From positions 120,381,429 to 120,445,428 of the forward strand of contig CM045770.1 in the NCBI GenBank assembly GCA_025200525.1: a stretch of 64,000 nt of DNA, written 5' to 3'. Position 1 is the stretch's first letter. Every line of letters starts with the position of its first letter. A program made the position numbers and the translations under genes. Below the pieces are notes generated by a model. It had not been told where the DNA came from. It made no database searches and worked only from the letters and a program-made list of their open reading frames with translations. Source of the stretch: Camellia lanceoleosa. Lineage: Eukaryota > Streptophyta > Magnoliopsida > Ericales > Theaceae. This document shows positions 35,220 through 44,259 of the stretch, in pieces.

Positions 35220-35550
35220 ACATTGAACAGTCAAAATTGTTAACACTTGGAGAAGTTTTCATTTTTTCAAATTCGGGAATACAGACTCGAACATTACTTA
35301 TTTGTTCGGGAAGGTATTCCCGAACAAACAAGTAATGTTTGGAAATGCAAGTCCGAACATGAAAATTTCTTAACACATTGAATGGTCAAAATTATTAACG
35401 CTTGCAAAAGTTTTCATTTTTTCAAGTTCGGGAATACAGGCCCGAACATTACTTACTTGTTCGGGAAAGCATTCCTGAACAAATAAGTAATGTTTGGAAA
35501 TGCAAGTCCAAACATGGAAATTTTTTAACACATGGAATTGTCAAAATTTT
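35220..35550. repeat. Two ~155-bp tandem units, each with a long hairpin
   Basis: Each unit begins TTTCTTAACACATTGAA and holds an almost perfect inverted repeat of about 23 bp, AACATTACTTATTTGTTCGG paired with its complement across a 4-base loop. The second unit has a few changes. A third partial unit starts at about 35520. The repeats lie just beyond the truncated giant LTR. Confidence 0.75.
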
Positions 35551-35559
35551 TAACACTTG

Positions 35560-35746
35560 CAGAAGTTATCGGAAGTAGTCCAAATCCATTATCAAGTTCA
35601 AAAATTATTCCTTCATCGCGTAACTTTGATAATATTGTTGCGTAATTCTTTGCTAAACTCACAATTTTATAATATCTACCAGCAAAACCAACCAAACCAA
35701 TTATTATAATTTTTTCCCTGCAAGAGAATAAATTATTACAAGACAA
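35560..35746 (-). pseudogene. Ty3/gypsy pol fragment (RT-RNase H connection)
   Basis: The minus-strand ORF contains GLVGFAGRYYKIVSLAKNY, ILSKLRDEGIIFE and LPITSASV. This resembles the GLxGYYRRFVxNFxxIAxPL...LAMTSAPV region between the reverse transcriptase and RNase H domains. It is short and altered, and no other domain adjoins it. It is therefore a remnant and the identification is tentative. Confidence 0.45.
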
Positions 35747-35763
35747 TTAAGAAATTATGTGTA

Positions 35764-36900
35764 TATATCTATATAATAAAGCAGGATGATTTTTGAATTT
35801 GTCCTACACACATTTGTTCTACTAAGACATTTGGACGGCTTAGATCTATTCAAATTATAAAACAACGGCTGAAATATATTTTTCAAAAAATATCCTACAT
35901 GTTCATTTTCTATTTTTCTGCTTCTCTCTCTTTCTTTTTTTTTTCTCACCCATCCTTCTATAATCCCATGATCCCACCTTCATCTATCTTTTCTTTTTAT
36001 TTTCTTATTTTCTCCCATTTTTATTTTTCTCTCTATTTGTTTATTTTTTTATTTTCTCATTTTTGTTAACTTATTTTTATTCATATTATATGGAAAAGTT
36101 TGCGATCCCAGAATTAGGAGTCAGATTTTACTGAGTGTAGTGGAAATTAAATTAATAAATTTTATAGTCGACAAATTAAATGAATTTGAACAATTAATTA
36201 TTATTTTTAAATATATTGAATACCTGATAGACTTCATAAATTTAGACCTCATATAAATCTTCAACATCTATATAATAAAGTAAGATGGTTTTTGAATTTG
36301 TCCTACACACATTTGTCCTACTAGGACATTTGGACGACTCAGATCTATTCATATTATAAAACAACGGCTGAGATATATTTTTCAAAAAATATCCTACATA
36401 TACATTTTCTATTTTCCCGCTTCTCTCTCTTATTTTTTCTTTTTCTTACCCATCCTTTTATGATCCCATGATCCCACCTTCATTTCTCTTTTCTTTTTAT
36501 TTTTTTATTTTCTCCCATTTTTATTTTTCTCTCTATATGTTTTATTTTTCCTCATTTTTGTTCACTTATTTTTATTCATATTATATGGAAAAGTCTGTGA
36601 TGGCTCAGATTTGTTCAAATTATAAAACAATAGCTGAGATATATTTTTCAAAAAATGTCCTACATATACATTTTCTACTTTCTCGCTTCTCTTTCTCTTA
36701 CTTTTTCTTTTTCTCACCTATCCTTCCATGACCCTATGATCCCACCTTCCTCTCTCTTATTTTATTTTATTTTTATTTTCTCTCGTTTTTATTTTTCTCT
36801 CTATTTGTTTTTTTTTATTTCCTTCTTTTTGTTCAATATATTTTACACATATTTCCATATAATGTTTGTATGCTCGTAATACACTAGGACATTACGGGCA
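35764..36900. repeat. Tandemly duplicated Helitron-like 5' segments
   Basis: TCTATATAATAAAGCAGGAT at 35766 recurs as TCTATATAATAAAGTAAGAT at 36266. The ~330 bp that follow are alike (TTTTTGAATTTGTCCTACAC, ACAACGGCTGAGATATATTT, CT-rich, CCCATGATCCCACCTTC). A third partial copy starts near 36600. The TCTATATA-TATAAG type start is common at plant Helitron 5' ends, but no matching 3' terminus was assigned. Confidence 0.45.
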
Positions 36901-36989
36901 TACATACAATTTTCATATAATTATATAAGCAAAAACAGTACTGTATGTATGCTCATGAAAATTGTATATATGCTAGGCATATCTATCTA

Positions 36990-37172
36990 TCTAACTATAT
37001 ATTATATAAGCAAAAGCGAGTTTTCGTGAGGAGTTTTGTTAGAACTTCAAAATTTTATAATAAATTTGTGATTTTATCAAATTAAAAAATAAATTTAAAT
37101 AGTGTTGGGATTACAGTTATATTCTAATTTTAACATTATTTAGGCACGCCTTCAAACACGGGTATACACTAG
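36990..37172 (+). mobile_element. Possible 183-bp non-autonomous Helitron
   Basis: It starts A|TCTAACTATATATTATATAAG and contains GCAAAAGCGAG. It ends CACGGGTATACACTAG, which fits the TC...CTRR termini of Helitrons. The 3' hairpin is degenerate (GCACGCC...), and the base after CTAG is A rather than T, so this is a moderate call. Confidence 0.4.
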
Positions 37173-38427
37173 ATATATATATATATATAGAGAAGAGCAT
37201 AGCAACTATGACAATGGTGAATGAGGCATCAGGGATAGTAATCACATTGGCTATTTTTCTTCTTGGTGGGTTTTGTTAGGATTTTTTGGAAGAGGGTTTT
37301 TTTGGGGTGTGGGGGTATGGGATGTAGCGATCCCGATTTTGACCCGGTCAACTTCGGGGGTCGAGCTCCAACACTTCATCATAAAATTATTAATTATTTT
37401 ATTTTTAAAATATTAAAAGAAAATATTATTGGCTAACGCATCATATTAATTATAATTTTGTTAAAATTTTACCATTCTTTCCTAAAAACAAAAATGTAGC
37501 GATCCCGAAAGCAAAAATACAAAATGCATTCGAAATTGCTTATGGGAAAGTGTATTTCACGCTCGAGCGACCTTGTTATATCAGTCCGTAAATTAGGGTT
37601 TCAAATTACTTTTTGCAGCCCCCCTTTCTCTAAAACTCTCCAAATTTCCAGGTCTATAGCTTCTCTCTCTAGAAGTCATCTTCTCTCTTTGATTTCTCCA
37701 AATCCATTGAGATTTAGGCCTAAGTTGTAACGCCCCCAAAATAATACTATAAAGATAACTCATATGCAGATTAAATATGAGAAACAACATACTTTCATAC
37801 ATCAGAGTTTACTATTTAACAAACAATTAAATGCTATGTAGGCCTATATCTTTCCAAGTCATTGCTTGGTTACACAAATTGAGTCTCACTCATTACATCT
37901 TAAGCCCTCGGCTTTACAAATAACAAACATACACACATAAGGCATAAATAAGAAGCCCTTGCTTCCCAAAAGTCCACCCATGCTATTGCCTTGGAGGAAA
38001 TATTTCACCTGCACCTGAAAATGATATTCCTGTATAGGGTGAGCCAACAGCACAGTAGAAATAATCTAATACAATTTATGAGGTTTAGTAAAGGTATAAA
38101 TACCACGTATATAAACAATACCGATACAGAAGTATTCACAAGGCCTGCATATTCATATGCCACTAAGATCAATCTTCTTCCATTTTCATTCAATTCATTT
38201 CTAATTCATATGCACTACTTAATTCATGAGTTAAATTCTTTATCTTTCAACAACCAATATGAGATTACAACTCAATAGTTTTTTTTCATTTATGCAAAAC
38301 ACACATAAACACTTCAAACTTGCCATTTTACGGATATTTCGTTCGAAGGAATCGGCACCTATTTATATATAAAATTTCGGGTTTTTCACCTAGGACACTC
38401 CGGCCAACTTGCTTTAGATGGAGTCCA

Positions 38428-38610
38428 TCTCCTTTCTCCTCCCAAACAAATATACATATACAATGTATTTATAAACATAATCACATATGGAGTACATCCC
38501 CTATCTCCTCCCAATAAACATACATATACAATGTATTTATAAACATAATCATATATGGAGTACATCCCCTATCTCCTCCCAACAAATACACATTTACGAT
38601 GTATTTATAG
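38428..38610. repeat. ~69-bp minisatellite inside the LTR
   Basis: Three head-to-tail copies contain ATACATATACAATGTATTTA and TATGGAGTACATCCCCTATC. Related LTRs carry unrelated minisatellites at the equivalent position (about 31916-32100 and 21880-22010). Confidence 0.75.
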
Positions 38611-39427
38611 CACAGTCATATTCAATGACAACTAACAATAGATTAGCAATAAATCGCCTAATCCTCATACAATTTCTACAACAATCATGACTATCTTTCA
38701 CCGATAGCTCAATACATTTATCTCTAGACATATATTAAATCTCAAGATAAATAATTATTTAAAACTTCCAAAGGCGTGAGATAATAGATATCCAATTTCA
38801 CCACCTACATCAATAACCATCCAATTTAACATATTCAATGTTAATTCCAATTATTTATACGAAATAATCATTTTATCAAGTTAGGGCAAAAATCCCCCTT
38901 TTTCCAATATTGACCCAAACATCCAAAATCAACTATTTTGGTACACCAAAATCTTATATTCAAACCCCATACTCATTTATCTTTCATACATCGAAAACCT
39001 CTCTTTTCATTTCACACCCAAATGTTAGGTTTGTCCAAACCACAACCAAATCTCATCATCTATATACAATAGCAAATAACTAAGCTAAAAACCATATTAG
39101 AGTGTAGAAAATCCCTACCTCAAGCTTAGAAGAGAAAATGAATGAAAACTCTAAAATCCGATGTTGCCGAAATTCGATCTCCATCGGTCAAAATGTTACT
39201 CTCGTCAAACTCTTCATTTTGGTCTCAACAACATGGATCTGGAGTTCACTACAAGTGTCCCTACCAACCATCCCACAAAAGGGCTAAAAACACACTGCCC
39301 GCAACTCACAAGCCCAATATACACACTGCCCATAAATAACGTGGGCCAAATACCATGAACCAAAAACCAACGTGGGCCAAGAATTGGCCTTCCCACTACC
39401 AGCAACTATAATCAACATTACAACAAA

Positions 39428-39685
39428 TGATCAAGTCACATGGATCATTACACTTGAAAGAAAGTTTGTAAATATCTCACAACCAGCAAGGGTGATCAAT
39501 ATTGTGCCAAGACCCTCAGTAGTAAGCCACTTTTGGGTAGAGAAACCAAACAATTCCACAAACAACGAAATAGCAGCAACCCATACTGCCGTATAAATAG
39601 CTTTCCCAGCAAATTGGAAGCCCATATTTCTTGCATCATTACAGTCATTTGTCTCTATAAAGAATTTTTGTGTTTGCCGAATCAA
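39428..39685 (-). pseudogene. Captured MscS-like channel (MSL2/3 type) fragment
   Basis: Minus-strand translation gives [53 protein letters not shown] and [13 protein letters not shown]. This is the membrane-proximal region of plastid mechanosensitive channel proteins of the MSL2/MSL3 type. The reading ends where the pore-lining conserved segment should continue, so only about 85 residues survive. It is fused head to tail with a piece of another gene. Confidence 0.75.
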
Positions 39686-39997
39686 CCTTTTGCATTGTGG
39701 GAATCCCGTCTAGCAGTCTCAGTATCATTTTGCTTTTTTCCAAAACATGACTTATTGGGGTACCATTGCCTCCAAATTCTGATCTTGTAGACTAAACAAC
39801 AACTCTATCTAGAGTCCGAACCATGCAATGAAACACGACCTGATCACCATCGGCGGTGTCGAATCGCCACCACCAAGCCTAACCGCAGCTTTTATCAAAC
39901 CTCCAGGCACAAGCTTCTTCTTCCTGTCATCGTCATCAGAAGCAGTTTTCTTCTTCTGAGGCACGTATTCTTGTGAGGCATCTTCATCTACAGCCAT
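39686..39997 (-). pseudogene. PAS1: Captured PASTICCINO1 (FKBP-type) 5' fragment
   Basis: Reading starts MAVDEDASQEYVPQKKK, then KKLVPGGLIKAAVRLGGGDS. After a one-base frameshift it continues DGDQVVFHCMVRTL, STRSEFGGNGTPISHVLEKS and GIPTMQK. This is the N-terminus and the start of the first FKBP domain of the PAS1 immunophilin. A stop replaces a Glu before STRSE. Upstream sequence to about 40490 may be its 5' UTR and promoter. The junction with the channel fragment is at about 39686. Confidence 0.75.
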
Positions 39998-41949
39998 TGA
40001 AGAATAGTGTAGAATTCGACTGTGCACAAAGTAGATGAAGTGGCCGAGAACCCTAGGTGCTTAATTGAGAGATGTGATAGTGAAAGACTGATGAATTATA
40101 ATTGTCTTCTCTCTCTAGATGTACTCATATTTCTTGTTTTCTCTCTCTCTATATATGCATGTATATGTATCTATTAGGTTGGGGAAGGTTGAAGATGAAG
40201 ACGATTGGAAGCACCGAATCGAGAGTCGTTGATCTTCTTTATTTATTTATTTATTTCTTTCTTTTTCTCACACTAATATTCTCCACCACTTTGTTTTTTT
40301 TCTGACCATGCCTCCTCCCTCCTGTCATTCTCTACACCTTTTGACCTCACTCCAGCACCTCATCTTTTCTTTTAGTAGACCATACCATCTTTTCTCTATA
40401 ATCCTTTTTTTTTTTTTAAAACATTTTCCCATCGAAAGTGAGTAACCCTTTCAAATAATTTTCCACCTCACATTTTTTTAATATTTTATTTGGGTCCTTA
40501 CAACCTGCTTAAATTCTTCATCAAAATTGGTTATCATCTCGAGGGTTTCATTGTGTGCTGTGGAAATCGAGTTTCGACATCGTAGATTTTGGGGTTTCAT
40601 CTCAGATTCTCTTCAAAACTTGAGGTAGGGATTTTCTACACTCTAATAGAGTTTTTAGCTTAGTTATTTGCTATTGTGTATAGATGATGAGATTTGGTCG
40701 TGGTTTGGACAAATCTAAGATTTGGATGTGAAATGAAAATAGGGGTTTTGATGAATATGAGGTAAACGAGTATGAGACTTGAATATAAGATCATGTTGTA
40801 CCAAAATAGTTGATTTTGGTGTTTGAGTTGATATTTGGTGAAAGGGGGATTTTGCCCTAATTTTGATTAAATTATTATTTTGCATAAATAATTGGGATCA
40901 ACATTGAAAACGTGAAATTGGAAGGTTGTGATTATAAATGGTGATATTGGATATGTATTATCTCACATATGGAAGTTTTGAATAAACTATTTATTTTGAT
41001 ATTGAATATCTTTTTAAAAATAATTGCATTAGGCTATCGGTGGATGATAGCTATGATTGTTGTAGAAATTACATGAAGATTAGGTGATTTAATACTAATC
41101 CATTGTTGGTGTCATTGAATATGACCATGTTATAGATACATTGTATATGTATGTTTATTGGGAGGGGAAAGGAGATGTACTCCATATGTGATTATGTTTA
41201 TAAATACATTACATATGTATATTTGTTTGGGAGGAGAAAGGGAATGAACTCCATTTAAAGCAAGTTGGCCAGAGTGTCCTGGATGAAAGATCTGAAATTT
41301 TATATATAAATGGGTGCCGATTCCTTCGGACGAAATATTCGTAAAATGGTAGGCTTGAAGTGTTTTTGTGAGTTTTGCATAATTAGAAAATCATTGAGTT
41401 GTAGTCTCATTTTGATTGTTGAAAGATAACGAATTTAACTCATGAATTGAGTAGCATATATGAACTGGAAATGAAATTAAAGGAAAATGAAATAAGATTG
41501 GTCTTAGTGGCATATGGATATGCAAGTCTTGTGGATGTTTCATGATCGGTATTGTTTATGTACGTGGTATTTATACCTTTGCTAAACCTCATAAATTGTG
41601 TTAGATTATTTCCATTGGGCTATTGGCTCACCCTATATGGGAATACCATTTTCAGGTACAGTTGAGATGCTTCCTCCAAGGCAATAGCATGAATGGAGTT
41701 TTGGGAAGCAAGAGCTTCTTAATTATGCCTTATGTGTGTATGTTTGTTATTTATAAAGCCAATGGCTTAAGATGTAATGAGCGAAACTCAATTTGTGTAA
41801 CCAAGCAATGACTTGGAAACATGTAAGCCTACATGACATTTAACTAGTTGTTAAACAGTGAACTCTAATATATGAAAGTATGTTGTTTCTTATATTTATT
41901 CCTCATATGAGTTATCTTTATTGTATTATTTTGGGGACGTGACATGGGA

Positions 41950-42119
41950 GGTGTGCATTCAATAGGTGAAATATTTTCACAAACATAATTTTAGTATTAT
42001 TTCGAGGGAAAAGAAATTTTGAGAGTTTCAAAATTTATAAGTGGAGGCCCAAAAAATAAGAGGTCCAAAATAATTCATGGAGTGCTAATAGTACTACTAT
42101 TTTCTAATAGAGTTTTAAT
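41950..42119. other. Flank of the solo LTR
   Basis: AT-rich non-coding sequence continuing the locus interrupted at 37322. No feature was recognised. Confidence 0.4.
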
Positions 42120-43260
42120 AAGGGCGAATTACATTAACGGTCATTGTAGTTTGAGACTTGTGTCATTTTAATTCCTAATATTTTAATTGTGATATATTTT
42201 ACCTTGAATTTTGAATATCGTTTCAAATAAGGATAATTGAAAACATTATTGCTCCATTTCAAGAGCAAAATTGTCAATTTGATAAAATATAAACTAGATT
42301 GATAAAAATAAATGTGAAAAAATTATTTTTGAATTTTTAACAACCCACCATAGATAAAATTACATAAAAATGATAAATCTGTTACATTTTTATTTTATTT
42401 ATTTATTTTATCAAATTAATTTTTAATATGTGTTTGAATCATAATCATGCAATGATTGGTTGTTTTTGTTGATATATATATATATATAAAAATTATCATG
42501 TAATAGATGATTGTATTTATTGTTAACAAATATTTTTGGATGGTTATCATATAATGGATGGTTACTAGATTTTTAATGTGTAATTGATATGTTTAATATA
42601 TGAAATCTTTTTAATTTTGATTTTTTTAATTTTTTGGATTGGTTTAATAATGACATCAAAATTGTCACTATATTTGACTTTTGAAAAAAAATTTAAAAAT
42701 AAATTATTTTTATATAATTTTATCTTCTGAGAGGGTGGAAATAATTTTTTTTATATTTAATTTCGTTAAATTAGTTTATATTTTTTCAAAAATCAAATAT
42801 GACAACAATTTTGATATCATTGTTAAATCAATCTATTAAATCAAAAAATCTAAAATTAAAAACCTTTCATATATTAAACATATTTTTACATGATAACCAT
42901 TTAAAAATATCTGTTAATAACAAATACAACCATCTATTATATGATAATCATAAAAAAATATCAACAAAAAAACCAACTATTATATGATCATTATCCAAAT
43001 ACATACCAAAAATTAATTTTGTAAAAAAATAAAAATATAAAAAATTTATTATTTTTACATAATTTTATCTTTGATGTATAAAAATAATTTTTTTACATTT
43101 ATTTTGATCAAATTAATTTATATTTTATCAAATTATTTATTTACTTTTGAAATAAAATAACAATATCTTTAAAATTTAAAATTAAATGTATTACAATTAA
43201 AAAATTAAGAACGACCGGTGTACCTTTTTGATAAATAAATGTTAGACCGTGGTTTTTTTT
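42120..43260. mobile_element. Foldback element with long imperfect inverted arms
   Basis: Sequence around 42395-42700 pairs with 42790-43090. For example, TGGTTGTTTTTGTTGATAT near 42457 pairs with ATATCAACAAAAAAACCAA near 42957, and TAATAGATGATTGTATTTATT pairs with its near-complement around 42915. The centre is near 42740. The whole is about 75-80% A+T. Termini and TSD were not resolved. It resembles plant foldback or MITE elements and could form a long hairpin RNA. Confidence 0.6.
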
Positions 43261-43427
43261 TTTTTTTTTGCCTTTTTTAAATTTTTAATAGGTATATTCA
43301 TTGACTGAGAATTGCATATACTTTCGGCCTCCCAAGATCAAAATCTTGGGATTAGGGTTTACGGTGAGCAATCAATTTCTAAAGCTTCACCAGAAAATGA
43401 TACTTGATCATAGCCGACATAGTATAT

Positions 43428-43455
43428 TTTAGGGTTTAGGGTTAGGGTTAGGGTT
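43428..43455 (+). promoter_or_regulatory. Telomere-like repeat / telo-box near the gene start
   Basis: TTTAGGG units run into TTAGGG units about 85-110 bp before the ATG. Another ATTAGGGTTTACGG lies near 43352, next to the inverted repeat CCCAAGATcaaaATCTTGGG. Telo-boxes (AAACCCTAA) in plant promoters and 5' UTRs are known regulatory motifs. No clear TATA box was seen between here and the start codon. Confidence 0.5.
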
Positions 43456-43537
43456 ATATATTTTTATTTTCTAATAATGATATAAAATTCTGCGACATAT
43501 TATTGGGGAGAGATTTGACCAATTTGTATATGCTAAT

Positions 43538-43613
43538 ATGGACTCAGATATTGATACCAAAAGAGCGGCTTTGAAAGCTTCTCCTTCAGTTGTTAGTCTT
43601 ACATCCCTTACAG
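43538..43613 (+). CDS. Exon 1 of the HtrA-like gene
   Basis: Codes for MDSDIDTKRAALKASPSVVS and on to SLT, ending in phase 1 before the donor CAG|GTAGGT. The ATG is the first in this frame and gives the N-terminus expected for the family. Confidence 0.8.
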
Positions 43614-44226
43614 GTAGGTGGTATATACCGCATTATTATGTCATGCTTTGTTGTTCTTTATGTTATCCTTCATATATGTCAGCGGCTATGTTAGAGCATC
43701 TCTATTTTCATCTTTCTTTCTTTTTCTTTTTTTTTTATTATCAATCTTGTGTAAACAATTGGTTTAAAACTTAATTTGATATGGCATGCTCCAATAGCTT
43801 TTGATCAAATTTAACTAAAAGTTTGATTTGGTAAAAAAATTGAATACTCCAATCCTCCCTTAAAAATTTCATCAACAAATCCCTTTTAAAAATTCCAACA
43901 TTATCCCCAAAAGCTTCTTTGATCAAATTTGGTGAAAAATTGGTACGGTTTGGTTGAGTTTTAGAATTATGATTTGAAAATAAAATTGTATTTTGAGTTT
44001 GTGAGTTTTGGAATTATAATTTGAGTGTGGAAAATTTGTTTGGTTATAAGTTTTGAAAAGTGTTGAATTGAGTTTAGAATTTTTGATGGAACATATGATA
44101 TTTGATTTAAAAATTTACAACATCATAAATAACCAGACACATAATTTAAAATTTTATTTAAAACTCATAATTTTTTTTAACAAAATTCAAAAAATATTTT
44201 TTATTTAAAATTTAAAAATAACAGGT

Positions 44227-44259
<33 letters not shown>

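Larger units (their letters stand above)
37726..40502 (-). mobile_element. Inverted LTR nested in the solo LTR, with captured genes
   Basis: The left end TGTAACGCCCCC is the 3' end of a minus-oriented LTR. The right end is best placed at GGGTCCTTACA, although that word also occurs in a related LTR, so it is uncertain. TSDs are not evident. From 37726 to about 39240 it is the inverted copy of 40520-41944. The minus-strand donor is at 39118 and the acceptor at 38015. Between the LTR leader and the right end lie fragments of two host genes. Confidence 0.65.
37323..41944 (+). mobile_element. Solo LTR with TSD TGGGA, split by a second LTR
   Basis: The element runs TGTAGCGATCCCG...GGGGACGTGACA, with TGGGA at 37318-37322 and 41945-41949. 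The start motif is duplicated at 37495. Another LTR is inserted in opposite orientation at about 37726-40502. Without it the element is ~1.85 kb. It keeps one ACGCTCGAGCGAC palindrome (near 37560), the donor TTGAG|GTAGGGA at 40625 and the acceptor CATTTTCAG at 41655 after CACCCTATATGGGA. No coding sequence of its own was seen. Confidence 0.85.

Noticed and set aside
37209..37280. 23-residue hydrophobic ORF (MTMVNEASGIVITLAIFLLG and on)
   Set aside because: It looks like a small membrane peptide but is too short and isolated to support a gene call; an LTR follows ~40 bp later.
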